From: Acanthochromis polyacanthus
Lineage: Eukaryota; Chordata; Actinopteri; Pomacentridae
Assembly (NCBI RefSeq): GCF_021347895.1
Contig: NC_067126.1
Span: 29,276,482 to 29,340,481 of the forward strand
DNA: 64,000 bases
Direction: 5' to 3'
A model generated the notes under the pieces. The model had not been told where the DNA came from. It worked only from the letters and a program-made list of their open reading frames with translations, and did not search any database. The position numbers and the translations under genes are program-made. The stretch's first letter is position 1. Every line of letters starts with the position of its first letter. This document shows positions 1 through 13,539 of the stretch, piece by piece.

Positions 1-2279
1 GTCATCCTGACGCCTCGCAGAGGTTGCCCTCCAACTGTAACGTTTTATTTGAAAGTGAAATAGGTCCTCTAAAGAGATCAGACCACTTTTGCATGCTCTT
101 CCCCCATGAATTTCAATGAACTGCTGCACTTAAGCGGTTCAGCTCCACAGCCTCCTTCCTCACAAAGTGGGCCCAGAAAAACAAGCCTTACAATTGGAAT
201 AAGTTCACAAAAGGACAAATTACAGTGCACGGTGACAATAAAGCGAGAAAGAGAATTATAAAGCGAGACAATCAAATAAAGGAATGTCAGGGTCCTTCAC
301 GTTATCGACGACAGCCGTACTGTTTGCTTTGCTCCCTCTGTTCTGTATGTACCATATGACATGTTTTTATTATCAACCCTCTGTCTGGCTCTGAGCTCAT
401 TATGCGACCAGATGGGAACAACAGTCACCTCCCCTCCATCATAGAAGCTGTGACAAGGTCCTGACACAGTCCTTGCCCACAGACATAAGATTCATACGTT
501 GCATAATAGGCAGTCGCGTGTTTTTGTGCTACATTTCATCAGCGAGATGCGACAAAGTGATTGCGTTTTTTTTGTCCTATCAAGTCAACACGAAACATTG
601 ATTTGATGCTTTTGTTCTGTGTGCCCAATTCAAATATTGACCTTTGTGTCATTAAATGTCATCAGTAAAGACTGCTGCCGCCTGCCTGCAGTTGACTGTG
701 TGACGATCAGATATGCTTCTGCAAACTGGAGCGTAATTTTCCTGTGCCAGGGGAATGCAACGAGGGAGGCTTGTCAGAGGGTACAGACTCTATCTCCTTC
801 CACATTGTAAAGCTGAACTGATCTCTAAGTCAGTATGACACATGCTCAGAGTAGGAATGGTTAATAAGTTCCACTGCTTGTGGTGAGCAATCATGCTTAG
901 AGATTTCAGCTCAAATATTCTTCAAAAGAATGTATGAGTCAATTAAATTTTAAATATCGACTGACTCACTGAGACTCATCATGCAGTTACAGACAAACCT
1001 CTATGTTTTTGTCCACTTTAATTATATCTGAAGAGCATTTTGGAAAATGAAAGAAAAATTCATAGGGTAACAACACAGCAAAGAGTGAGCAGTGTTTGAT
1101 TTCCTATTGTCAAACTGTGACAGAAGGTCCTTTTTTCATATTAATCATGTAAAAGACACAAATTTCTCCCTCACACTCACACCTAGGAGACACATGCAGT
1201 AAATAGTGTAGCCTGCATACATACAAATATACATATATGCACATGCACAAAAACACAGTAACCTCTCAATGTGGAATAATGGATCTGAAATCATAAATGT
1301 ATATAAAAATATAAGAATAAAAGTAAAATCAAAAGAAGTGTCCTCTGAATTAGCGAGACAAACAATAATCTCCATTGCTCTTCCACTGTGTGATGCATTG
1401 GCAATTTCATGAATCCATGTCTTTGTGAACACACACCATTTGTGTGTCCAAAGGCAGTTTTTTGCATTTTAGCTCAAAAACATTGTATTTAACAAAACAT
1501 TAAACAAACTAGCTCAAGTAAAAGGAGTTTAAATTCAACAGTAATTCACCGCTGACCTTCCACAGAATTTAAAGACACTCTCTCTGTTGAATGTAAGTCT
1601 TTTTTTTTTTTTTAATTTGACAGACTCTGAAAGTCTGTCTTTGCAGTAGGTTGGTTGCCATGCTAATATTATAGGCTTCCATGGTTTATTACAGGTCATT
1701 TCCTTGTCTCTCAATAGACCTTCAGTCCTCATGTGGAGTTGAAAAAAAAAAAACCCAAAACACTTATCGTCTTCCCTGGTGTATTGCTGTTAATCTCTCC
1801 TCCGCGATGAGAGACACAGTGGATTCGAAGCTACTGTGGTGCTGAAGATTAATCACCATTAGCACATCTTAAGCACAGAAGTCATATTTAAGCCTCATTA
1901 AAGGAGAACCCCATTTGTTATGTTTATTTTTGCAAAAAGGCTTCAGCCTACCATCGTCAAAGCTGCGGCCCAAAGGATTTCATTCTAATTATTCAGAAAC
2001 AAGTGCATGAAATCCCAGCTGGTCTCGTAGCCTTTGAGGAATTTTTCGAAACAGATAAATGACTTTATTTGCTCTGGGTGTTTTTGTTTGTTTGTTTGAT
2101 TTATGCAGTTATTTTTGCTGCAGGGCTGAATCAAATAAATTAATTTAACTATTGATTCATCTGCGGATGATTTTTTTTTTTTTTTGCTAATCATCTTCAG
2201 ATGTCTTGTTTTGTTTGAAAAAAGATATATGACAGAGACAAGCAAATAATCCTTTGAAGAGCTGGAATGACAGGGTGGT
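1..2279. other. Non-coding, no gene seen
   Basis: Short open frames here look random. The stretch holds only homopolymer T and A runs, for example near 1600 and 1741. Confidence 0.6.
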
Positions 2280-2541
2280 GTTTTTTTTTTTTTTTTTTTT
2301 TGCACTTTATGCTTGAAAAATTATTGAATATAAAAAAAAAAGTCTCTTGAATGACTATTGACCAACTAATCACTGTTGTGCTTTTTTGGATGAAGCCAAA
2401 TGGATGACATTTGTTTTTTTGCACTTCATGCTTGAAAAATGAATGAAAAAAATCAATTATCAAAACATTTTGGTCTGGATTGACTATTGATTAATCAACT
2501 AGTCATTTTTGTTCGTTCTAGATGAAGTAAAATGCTGACAT
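2280..2541. repeat. Tandem duplication, about 119-bp period
   Basis: Copy 1 (2301-2410) and copy 2 (2420-2541) each start TGCACTT, continue ATGCTTGAAAAAT, contain GACTATTGA and end in GATGAAG and GACAT, and each is preceded by a T-run. The copies have diverged by substitutions and small indels. Confidence 0.75.
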
Positions 2542-5500
2542 GCAGCGATAAACAGCAGATGTGGAGGTAAATAACTGAAGACAAACAAAATGCCGGATTA
2601 TTTATATATTTGTGATGCCACATGCTGGTATTTTTAAAGAGAAAACACTTGAAATTTGGAAACCAAACATTTGGTAATGCTCATGTTTTCAGACACAACA
2701 GAACTGTGTGGTAAGACAGATTAGTATCCACCATCCACCAGTAGAGACTGATGCTCTGTGAGTTTGCTACTAGTGGGAAGGCCCTCTGTTTTCAGTATGC
2801 TGGCTGCATACTTATCAGCTCTTCCAGGCCTAAAACTTTCCCGTAAGCAATACAGCAATTGAATACAGAATAGCTTAATTTTTGCTGGCATATTTGTAAA
2901 AAGTCATGGTGTATAATATCAAGTACTGTTCAGCCGAGAGGAGTCAGGCTGTGTTTAGGAGCAGCGGCTATGCTTTTCAGTGATATTGTGATGGAAATAA
3001 TAAAAACACGGACACACTCTTCGACGTGTCAGTGTTTCTTTCAGCCAAACCTCTTTACTTTTCTTTTTCATTATGAAAACCATGACCACATGGCTTCATA
3101 TATATTCTGCAGTCCAGCCGACAGAGGGTTTGCTCTCTTTCTTGCTGCATTAATAGAGATTTTATACGGGCTGAATGGGAAATAGTGTGAGCCACGGGAG
3201 GTTAAGAGGGAGTGTAGTCAGTCAGTCAGTCAGCCTCATATACAGACAGGCAGCGGTGGTGATTAACTGTCAGTCTGTAAAAACAGGAGGGAGCATTCTT
3301 CCCTTTTTTTTTCCTGACAGGCGGCTGTAACAGTGACAGAGGAAGCCAGTATGGAGGAAGTCATCTGCATCTAAATAAAGACCGCCAATGGCTTTGTCAG
3401 AGTCCATTAAGCAAATTGCCATATTTGATGAATGCATCTACCATCTCTTTTTGTCCCACCCATTCGTACAAATCAGCCCGGAGCAAAAATGGCTTTTGTT
3501 TGCTTTCCTAAACAGGGAAGAGACGTGAGAAAAGATTCCGTTGAAATATCATTTTGATGCAAATTATGATTGATTTTTGCATTGTACGATGCATGAGATG
3601 AGTTGCCGCGCATCAGGTGTACGATGAAAGAAAATCGCTCAAGGCTATACGGACCTGTTTTGATTAAAATTTGGAAATTCATGATTACCTTTGCCTGGGT
3701 GCCAAATGAGACAATTATTGTTTTCTCTTTATTTAAATATTTGTCTTTTTGCCCCAGTTTGCACAAACAGCACAGTTGCATCTGATTGCTCCTCACTGTA
3801 GCTTGAATGCAGCACATTTTTTTTCTCTTTCTCCTCACAATTAAGGTGCTAGATTGTTGCCGTGACTCAGTGGCATCATTAGAGACAGGTTTCTGTTATC
3901 TGTCAAAGCTGAAACAGCTCCAGGTTAATAGCTGCAGTCGCTCAGTCTACTTATTCAGCTCTGCTGCCTCCAGAAAGCCTCATTTCCCAGATCTGCAGCT
4001 CTCTCTCTCTCTCTCCCTCTCTCTCTCCAGCATGTTGTATTTGGTCAGACTAAACGACATAAATGACAATCCTTTCTATCTATCAAGGCTTTTCGAAGGT
4101 CATTTTTTTCTTTCCATTACATCTGTTTGATGAAAAAAAATCTCCCTCTGATACCTTTCATGAAATAAATACTAATATATTTGGAGCACTTTTGAAAAAC
4201 GTATGGCAACCTGCTTTACAATAGAACAAAGAGAGTTTCTTTAAGTAAAGCTGAAATTAGGTTGATTATCAACAGCTGATGTTGGTATCATTTTTTCATG
4301 TTTTGCATTATAGTCACTTGAATGTTTTTTTTTCGGACAGCTGGTCAGACAAAATAATGCATTTAATAACATTACCCTGAGCTGGACAAAATCTCATGGC
4401 CATTTTTTTTTTTTTTTGGTTGGGTTTTTCTTTTGTTTGCAGCAAAACAGAAAATGCAAAGAGGAGACACAAATAGAGGCTAAACATCTGATGCTAATGA
4501 ACATTACCAAAGCAACGCACAAGGAGCACAGAGGTGTGAACCGTGAATCGAGGTGTTCACACCTCAAACACATCAAGAAAAACCTCTCAACACCAAAGCT
4601 GTCATCGACACCCCCTGTACAAAAACACTATCAGGACCTCCAGGAGATTGGCTGACCTGCTATCTCAAATGTGCCTTCAATACTGATAATTCAAAGTGAT
4701 ATCTTGTCCTGGTCGGAGAACAAAAAGCCCCGGGGCTGCCGTGGTGGAAGGGGAGATGGAAAAAAGGAAGAAGTCAAATCAAACCTACTAAGTGGATTAC
4801 GAGTTATCTGTAGCACAGCGTGTAATTGGTTTTGTGTTATCGTTGTAACGTCAGATAGGTGCTAATTGAAAAGACAGTTTATTAGTGGGTAGACAGTCTA
4901 CAGAGGGTTGGGTTGTGGTTTAAAGGTCTTGTTTCGGATAGCCTCCCAAATGATTGTAGATAATAGACTGCTTCTACTGAAGCTTGCTTTTCCCTCACAT
5001 GTAATTCCCCTGCTGCTTTTCTACTGATTTCATCCTCCTTTGCCTCCAAGTCTAGTGAGAACAGAACTCAGTGTTGTGGTAATAATATGCTTCATTGTGA
5101 AGTTAGGTTTATTTGTAGTATCATACACTTCAGTGTTTTTTATTGGTCTGCAGCGCTCTTACAATTGCAGTCTTCTTATGTGCTTGACAAAAGCAATATG
5201 TCTGAAGCCACTGTGAGTCATGAAGCAAAACAAACACTGGAGTGAGTCCCTGTAATCTATTTCGTGGGGCTTTTTTGGAAGAGCTGGAGGCCAATAACAG
5301 AGCTTTGTCACAGCAGTGCTACTTTTATTTTTATGTCTGTTGCTGGAGAGGTGTCTTGATTGTGCCATAGTATTTGAAAAACAACTGTGATCATTCATAC
5401 AGAGAGTGCAGACTTCAGATACCTTAACGTGGCTGCCAAGTCCTCTGATTTCTGGCATACAGGTCTTACATGGCAGCAGCTGATTTACGACTGCCAGGCT

Positions 5501-7429
5501 TATTTGGCAATGACCAGTGCAAGAGAACAAGAGATGAAAAATGCCCGTGTCTCAAACCCAAAGCACATAATTCCAAAATCTCAGACAAGGCTGCAACAAT
5601 TGTGAGCTGCGAGAGAAAACAAAACATCTGTGGAGGCTGTAGCAGGGCGTCTCATATTGTCAACTGCAGCCTCCTGATCCTGTTGATAATGACTGACTGC
5701 ATGCCGTCGGAGACACGCACAGGGATTTCTCAGAGGTCGCGCAACCTCATAGTCAAGCTTCTCACGTGAGCTCAGTATCCTCGGAGTGCTGCAGATGGCA
5801 CAAAATGAGCGGTGAAAATGGAGCGTGGAGCTGTGATCTTTGGCATCCAGCAGCAGAGAGAGCTGAGGTGCTCAACTACCAGCTCAGCCTCAGCCTTTCA
5901 TCTCTCACATCTGCACATCTCTGTTGACTGCTGTAACAGGGAGTGAAGAGTGTCGAGCAACTAAAGAAATCTCTATCCTGCTGGGCATCTGCTGCTGACA
6001 ATTTTTTTTTTTCCAGAAACAGAACAGTTTGGAAGGTAGTGCCCACTTTATGCAAGTGGACCATTGAGCTGCTGGCTGCTTTTTCCATGTCGATGGGTGC
6101 ACATGCTTGCAGTTTGGCTGTGAGGAGAAGAAATGCCATGGAGGCTGCTGATGCATGCGGCTAGCTAGCATGCATTATTCAAAGACTGAGTGCAGTAAAG
6201 ATGATGTGCCTGACTCACACTGGAGGATGGACTGCCACCGTGAGCTGCTGTCAGTTCTAGGAAAGCTTTCATTATAAGCATTAGTAATACTGACCTATCT
6301 TAACCCCCCTCTGCAACTAGTAATGATATATTCCGTGCAACGATGTCCATAATAACCGAACAATAATGCAGCAAAACAATCTTTGCGATTCTGTTATTTC
6401 TTGCTCTAGTGATACTGATGCAGCTGCTGCTCACCTCAGAGCAGAGAGGATCTTTTCACACTCTCAGCAGTCGATGTCAGCTACCGTTTAGGGTGTATGT
6501 GTGTAAAATGAAGGTTAATTGAATTAGCCTTGTCTGTAAAGTGAATTGGAACTGATTGTCACATTCGCTTTGATTCTGCTGGGTATGCTTTTATCACCAA
6601 ATAGTGTTAGCGGCAAACCAAGCATCTGTAGGCTGAGCTAATCTTCTTTGCCTCAGTGCTGAAAGGTATCCTCCACTCCGTAGTGTTGCACTCACAATGA
6701 TGCTCACTTTAATGGTGACATCCCAAAATGGAGGAATTGGCTCAGTGAATAGAATATGGCTGAATGCACTTCAGAATCCACATTGCACATTCTGTCTGAA
6801 CTGATTCATAAAACTAGAAACCTGGCAATTACTGCTAATTTCAAGTATACTTGTTAAGTATCTCTGCCCTTGTGTGCAACTTTTTATGTATGTGCTGGTG
6901 GGAAAATGAAACGTCACACCCAGATAAGAGATCAAAGAAAAAGTTTTAGAGGTGTCCAGACCCAGTTCAAACTGGGCTGCATTTGATTGACAGATCTTAG
7001 TTGCATATAATCACTTCAACAGCATTTATAGATGTGAAGCACATATTGAATATCTAAGATGATTTCAACCAAATCCAGATGTATTTTCACCAGGATATCA
7101 TGAGGTGGTATTTGGGCCTAAACATCACACAGTGAAGGAGCTTACTGCTGGCGCTCCGGGGATGAAGGAGGAGATGCTGTCAAAGCCTCAGACACACAAC
7201 TCTAATCAAGAAAAGCAGGAGGGACAGAAAACAGCACATATTTTTATTATATAGCATCATAAACTTCAAAATACATGGCCTAAATACAGCCTTAGTGAAG
7301 CTTCTATTTAGAGATGTTGATGTAACTCCACTGCAAAGTTCCATCAGTTTATTTCACAATATTGACCCATTATTGTTCAAAGAAGTAAATATTAAGTGTC
7401 TGCAGCAGAGGAGGCTGCAGTTCAGTAAC
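2542..7429. other. Non-coding, no gene seen
   Basis: Apart from the CT tract at 4.0 kb and a short AGTC repeat at about 3217-3234, nothing recognisable is present. An acceptor-like TTTGTTTGCAG at 4441 is followed by an open stretch but has no good donor. Confidence 0.55.
3999..4028 (+). repeat. (CT)n microsatellite
   Basis: A CT tract with one CC interruption, followed by CAG. Confidence 0.95.
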
Positions 7430-7690
7430 CCACATTTTAAGATTTATTCCTCCCAAATAGAACTTTACTCAATGAGTGCTAGTTTTAATGTTTTTTTCCC
7501 ACCCAAAATCACAACTTAGTAATAGTTTTAGAGGTTTATACCACCTTAATCATACTTTCTAATTAACAAATTATGGTTTTAAAGGTTTATTCCACACAAA
7601 ATACTACTTCCTTCTATGTAGGTACAGTGTTAAAGGTTTGTTTCACCCAAATAGTAGAACTTTAAAGGTTTATTACAGTGCCTGAAGACA
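7430..7690 (+). repeat. Degenerate minisatellite, about 50-bp units
   Basis: A motif close to TTTAAAGGTTTATTCCACCC recurs near 7436, 7480, 7526, 7579, 7631 and 7662 with decayed spacers. Unit boundaries are approximate. Confidence 0.5.
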
Positions 7691-9730
7691 ATTCATAGTT
7701 TGATTTGCACACTTTGGCAAGCTAATGATAAATTTATTGTTCAATTGAAGACAGCACAACACTTTTTAATGTTATACAAACCAAACTTTATTCACTCACT
7801 CTGTAATTGTCACTCGGATGAAAATGTGGTTCTTGCACCAATAAGTGCTACTTGCTTAGTAATCCAATTCAAGAGGTGGTGTTAGTGAAAAAGACAACAA
7901 AAAAGAGGTCCTATCTAGCAGCAGAGTCCTGAAAGTTCAGCCTCCTCTACTGCAGAGACACTATTCTGTGAAGCTGACATGGTCTTTTATTTCAACTTTT
8001 GGCAGTTCTAAATCCTTTATTCTGTCTATTTTATGCTTGTCTTGATCTTCACTAACTCGTGAGGGAACTATGTGGCTCCTTAGATGCTGTATGTCGGCAC
8101 CAGTGTTTCTTGTAATTTTGTCTGTAGGCCGTTTACTGCTGGGCAGGTCGTATACATCAGAGCTATTTCTCTGATGCAGCTGCCTGCTGTGGGAAATAAG
8201 GTAGTGCTGTGACAATGACCCACAACAGCAGAGATGGAGGCTGTAAAACTCTACACTCTGTAGATCTGAGGGGAACTATAGAGTTGGATGATAATTCTCT
8301 GTGGGTTCATCCCTACCTGTAAAACCTTTCACATTTCATATAGCCATTTCATCTTTTGCACAACAGCCATTATCGATTAGAACAACTTTACGCCTTGGCC
8401 TGTTATATTGTACAGGTGACTGTAAATTAGTGCATGCAGTTGAAATCATTTCACGTTTTATTTGGACTTTCATCAGCCTGTGTATTACCTAACAGACAGT
8501 TTTAAAGCAACAGAGGTTAAACTGAATGAACTATAAAGCTAAATTGCTCTATAATAGACTGAACTCACAGTGAGCTAAAGGCAAGGAGCTTTTAGGCTGG
8601 AAATGGAACATAATATTAAAGTTTAGCTGTGCACCAGATGCTGAAACAGTGACATAATGTAAGTAGACTTTATTAAGTGTTGGTGTTTCTGAATGTACTG
8701 AAGCATTTGTTGTCTTTTATATAATGTTTACTGTAGCCTATACTTGTGATCTAATCTAATCTAAATGAATCTTATCTGAATGTTGGAAAGGTTCAGTAGT
8801 TCTTTAACAATCCAACAAAATACATGTGCATGTAAGCAGGAGAATGCAGGCTACAGATATTTCAGTCCTCACTCAACCATCTTGTCTCCAATAAATGGCA
8901 TTTGCATACAAGTAATTTGTTCTGACAGTTACATTTTGTGAGGGAATTATAACTGCTACGTTATATTCACTAGCAACAATAATTCAAGTGTAGGAAGTGT
9001 GACATTTAAGTTATGCAACACGGACAAGTGTACAGGAATAACATTCAAAACAAGCCAACATATCATCACCTTTTCATATGTAGAACTTTAGCTGTTTGTT
9101 TTAATATTCCAGTAGTTATAGAGCGGCATTATCACTCATTTAGTGTTGTGTCCCCGGCCATCATCGTGAATTTAAAGGCTTTAAATATGCAATATTTCTG
9201 CACTAAAATGTCTTGAAACATCTTAGATCAATGAATATTTAGTTGAGTAGTGTCCTTACTTTGTCCCAAATGTCACAAACAGTGTTTAAACCATGAGGAA
9301 TCTGTAATTTTATTCAGTTTAATGGTGCGTTTCATTTGGTTATCTGTCAATACCTTCGTATCTCCTTTACCTGCTGTAGCTGAATATTGTCCAGCTGTGG
9401 CTTTGCAGACCCTAAACAGATTTGCATCTGTGATGGTGACAAAGACAATTTCCATGATCCCACGCTACTTAATGCAGTCATAAAAATCCATCTTTTGTCA
9501 TTATTTTGATAAGAGGCCCTATACCGTCAGGAAAAAAAACAATCTTCTATCTAGCTGTGCTATGCTTGTACGCACTCTTTTTCTCTTTCAATCTAGGCTG
9601 CAAACAAATGCAGGGTTTAATGGAATATCAATAAATATGGCTAAATGAAAAATATAAGAAATTGGTATAGTGGGTGTTTAAGTGCAACATCCACTCTCCT
9701 TTATGTGCTGTTTTTTCTGTCATCATGCAG
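7691..9730. other. Non-coding, no gene seen
   Basis: AT-rich sequence with random short frames; no repeat family recognised. Confidence 0.55.
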
Positions 9731-9910
9731 ATATTTAGCTTTGCTGCTGGGGAAGTGTTCCACTGTGGGCTTTTAGAGCTTGTTGGCTTTCTGCAGCCAG
9801 CTGATGCTTTGAGAGAAGTGAACCAAAACAGTAAAGTTGCAGGCCAAGCAGCTAATCACACTGAGACTCTTTCTCCAGCTTCACAAAGCCCAGGGGAGCT
9901 GCAGATTGAG
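9731..9910 (+). other. Exon-like cassette, 60 open codons, no recognised product
   Basis: A pyrimidine-rich stretch ending ATCATGCAG is followed by exactly 180 bases without a stop in the frame starting at the first base. The cassette ends GAG|GTAAAA, an acceptable donor. Both boundaries are therefore phase 0. The translation begins IFSFAAGEVFHCG and ends SPGELQIE and matches no family I know. It could be an exon of an unrecognised plus-strand gene, a non-coding RNA exon, or chance. No neighbouring exon was found. Confidence 0.22.
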
Positions 9911-10639
9911 GTAAAATTTCTCTGTACAAGCTACCACAATCACACTATCACAGTATTGATTATGACTTCTTCCTATATTATGTCACTATTTTATCTTTTT
10001 TAGCATGAACTAGAACAAAATCTCCCCCAAAATTAACAAAAACACATGCTTGATAAAACATAACAATGAAAAAGTTAGATTGTCCTTTAGTTAGTCTGAG
10101 TACATACTGTACTGGGTTATATAAAATTAATGAAATCTGAGATTTTGGCTGCAGATTGTGACAGCTAGAGGGAATAATACATCGAGATGGTAGCCGTTTT
10201 GAACAGAACTCAAATGTCTTTTTCAGCCCTGAAAATTTCATGTTGCTATTTCTTGTACTTATTAAATTATCAAGGCTCAACAATAGCTACTGAAAAGATC
10301 TGACGCACCTCTAAAAATGATCAGTATGAGGGTAAAATTGTGCATGGCTTCATTGGATAGAATAATTTATTGTACAAAATAGAGCAGCTAGTTCTGAGGC
10401 AGTCAGGTGGGAGCACTGATTGATTTTAGATGAAATTACCCTGCTTCAATAGAGGAACTATACATATAATACCTATTCATATGTAATATATAACAGCGTG
10501 TGAAGCCAGGAGTGTGCATTATGCTGTGTTTGTACAGGTACCAAATGCATTTGCTGTATTTGTTTTGCAAATTACTGGTATATAAGTGTAATTTCAAGGA
10601 GAAAATAGATTCCACGCTTTGCACGTTTGTATTTCTCCT

Positions 10640-11700
10640 GTGGACAATTTGCCCACATGAGAGGTTCATATCTAAGTATGTTACTGCACAGCCTGCCTGA
10701 ACAGAACATGTGTCAGCGCAATTACGCAAGATGCTCTCAAAGCCCTGCTTCGGCGTAGATACGGTGTTAATGTATCTACGCCGTGCCCCTGGAGTGAAAG
10801 CTAAAAGCCCTATTTCCAAGATTACTGGAGGAGTATTTACTATCATGGAGAACAACAATCAAGCCTTTTCAACAGGCATCTCTGGCTGATTGTCTGATTA
10901 TCATGGAATACGGACTGACTAAGGAGCTCGTCCTCCTTGAGCCCACCACGCTTCCTGCCTGCCCTCCCCTCTCCCCCCGCCTCCCCTCCATCCAGCTCAG
11001 CTGCCTCCAGTGCTCTGAACTCTCCATCCCTGAAAGTTCAAGGGAAAATCAGCCGCCATCAATCACTAATGCAAATGAGAAGCGCGAGCTCTCTGGAGCA
11101 GCTTAGCCTGTTGAACATCACACGGCACAATTAAAACCCCTGAATGCAAATCATCTTCAGTAGACCACTAAATGAAAAGAGCCTTCCTTTCAAGAGTGCT
11201 CAATAGTGGCAAGCTTTTCAAAGCCTCCTGCCCATGTGTGCCGTTTAATGATGAAAGTCAGGAAGGAGGCTGTGTCAGAGGGAGACTGCACCCTGCTCGG
11301 CAAGGTTGTTACCATGACATTTAGCAACAATATCAGACTCGTGAGAATGCTGTAACATGCTGTTTCAATGAGTTTATTTTGCTGTGGAGGATTACACAGT
11401 GTCATTCTTATTTAGAAAGCCATATGTAGCCTCATCTCTGCAGCCTCTCTAATTGTTTCAGAGTGGAACATTAGGTGAAACAATGCTAATTAAGAAAAGT
11501 ACCTGTAGGGACTTTTTGATTTAGGTGTATTAAGTCCGTTAATTTCTTCAAGTGTTTGACCTTTCTGCCTTTGAAACGAAGTTTGGAAGGAATGTAAAAC
11601 GCTTCTCGCAGGACTCCGGCCATAACTAAGTAATTAAAAAGTGCTCCACTAGGCTCTAACCTTATTATTTCAGCCTTTGAGAAATACCTTCAGATGTCCT
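10640..11700. promoter_or_regulatory. Candidate conserved non-coding (enhancer-like) region
   Basis: This block lacks repeat character and contains a perfect 12-base inverted repeat (10751-10783). It also has two octamer sites ATGCAAAT (11069-11076 and 11144-11151) and homeodomain-type TAATTA sites (11488-11493 and 11631-11636). Such clusters are typical of vertebrate developmental enhancers. Conservation itself cannot be judged from one sequence. Confidence 0.35.
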
Positions 11701-12159
11701 TAAGCACTCCTCGATGGCCTGAGTTAGAAAGTCCATTCTAGAGAGAAGGGTCTGAATGAATTTTACCTTGGTGTGCGATGTGACATTTTGAAAGCTTTAA
11801 GTCTTTCTTATTAGGAGTAGCTTTTTTTTGCATCCTCTGTTACAGCTTTGTTCTCTTTAGCTCTGGGGTGCAGCATCTTTTCACGCTGACTTGTACTTAG
11901 TGAGCCCCACATGATGCACATGACATAGTTACTATAGAAAACATGTTGGCTGTGTTGTCCAGAGACAAGAAAGTACTGGGTGCATGTGGCCTAGTACTTG
12001 GTTTTATCCTTCACACATCGTCATAGAAACCGAAAACACTCTTGGCCCATATTTCTCAAGTTATAAAGTGTAGGCGTTAGAATTTAATAAATGTTAACTA
12101 AAGCCTAGAGTAATTTCCACAAGTCTCTTTTAACTCCCTGGTATCAATTTCTTAAAAGA

Positions 12160-12480
12160 ATAATTTAGCATTTTGCAAAACACACTTTGGTGAGTTAATA
12201 TGTTTCTGGAGCCAGAAGCCAGTTAGCTTAGCTGAGCATAAAGGCAGTAAAAAAAGTGGCATACAGCCAGCAAGGCAATGTCACAGGTGAAATAAAAAGA
12301 AAAAAGTCTGCATGCTGCAACTCTGAAGCTCACTAATTAACATTCTGTTTCATACAAACACCCAAATGTGTAAATAGGTAAAGTTGGAGTTTTTTTTCCT
12401 TGTCAGGAGCAGTTCCTGGGGTCTTATTGCCTGGCAACCAGATAGCATATGAAAGTCACTGCACCCAGCCAAGAAAAAAA
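12160..12480 (+). repeat. Teleost interspersed repeat (GCCAGTTAGCTTAGC family), forward copy
   Basis: Ordered motifs are GGAGCCAGAAGCCAGTTAGC, AGCATAAAGGCAG, GAAGCTCACTAATTAACAT and ATTGCCTGGCAACCAG. They define a non-coding element found many times in percomorph genomes, by recall. A rearranged second copy lies at 37.9 kb. Confidence 0.6.
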
Positions 12481-13539
12481 AAAATCAGACACATACTGTA
12501 CCCTCTCATTGAAATCAAACTTCTCCTTTTTGCTCTTCAGTCACAGCTCATGGGCTGCAGCACCTAGTACCAGGAGTTATGGCCTAATCCAGACATTTGA
12601 GTGGGACTCAAACTCTGAGTTGAGCTGTTTGAATCTGTATTGGGAAAGTTGGAACAGTTTCTCATTACCTCAACATGAGTTACTGAAATGACACTGAAAG
12701 GAAAATATTTTGCAGGAATATGGATTACAGATGTTACATTTGAAAATAGATAGGTCTAATTATACATCTGTGGAAAATGTCTGTCGCGTAGCAACAGTAT
12801 CTCTCTACATGTATGTATAAAGACATGAGGAACCTACATTTTGCATGAATAAAGTACATTATTAATAAAACCTTTGTTTCTGCTGAGGCATAAACGTGTC
12901 AGCACAATAATTACAGGACCACGCTTCTATGAAAAAGCACCGCAATCAATGAGAAATGAATCGTTTTAGCTTTCATCATTGCAATTTCTTCGGGCTAATT
13001 TGGCAGTGTTTTGATGAGAGTGGGCCTTTCATACTACATGCAAGTCTGGTCTCACTCCTACCTCCTCACATATCGCAGCTTTGTCAGGACTCCTTGGCAG
13101 ATCATTTACAGACCTATAAAAATCGGTGTGTGTCTAAAATAGACGCCGTGAATCCATAGCCAAATGTTCTCTGCTGGTGCTGTCACTATTGCTCCTTTTC
13201 AGTTAATGAAACGTTTGGCTCGTAACATGTGGTTGATGTTGTGAAAAGCTGTATTTTAAGTCAAAGCATGAACAGCTAGTTCTGGTGTCTGATGTTAACC
13301 AAGTGGGTTTGGTGCAAAATCCAAGTGTAAAAATATTATATAAGACAGCACACAAATGTCAGTCTCCTGGAAAAAGTCCTTACTTGCATCATCAATGGTG
13401 AAGGACGTCTATGCTCAAAAATACTAAAGTGGATGCTGTTACATTAGATATGAACATGAATAAATCATATAGTACTTGATATTTAACAACTTAACGTGCT
13501 TTAGATTTATTCATGTTGAGATGTTGAGTCAATTGAGCC

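Noticed and set aside
4441..4655. Acceptor-like TTTGTTTGCAG followed by an open frame
   Set aside because: There is no convincing donor and the peptide has no recognisable domain.
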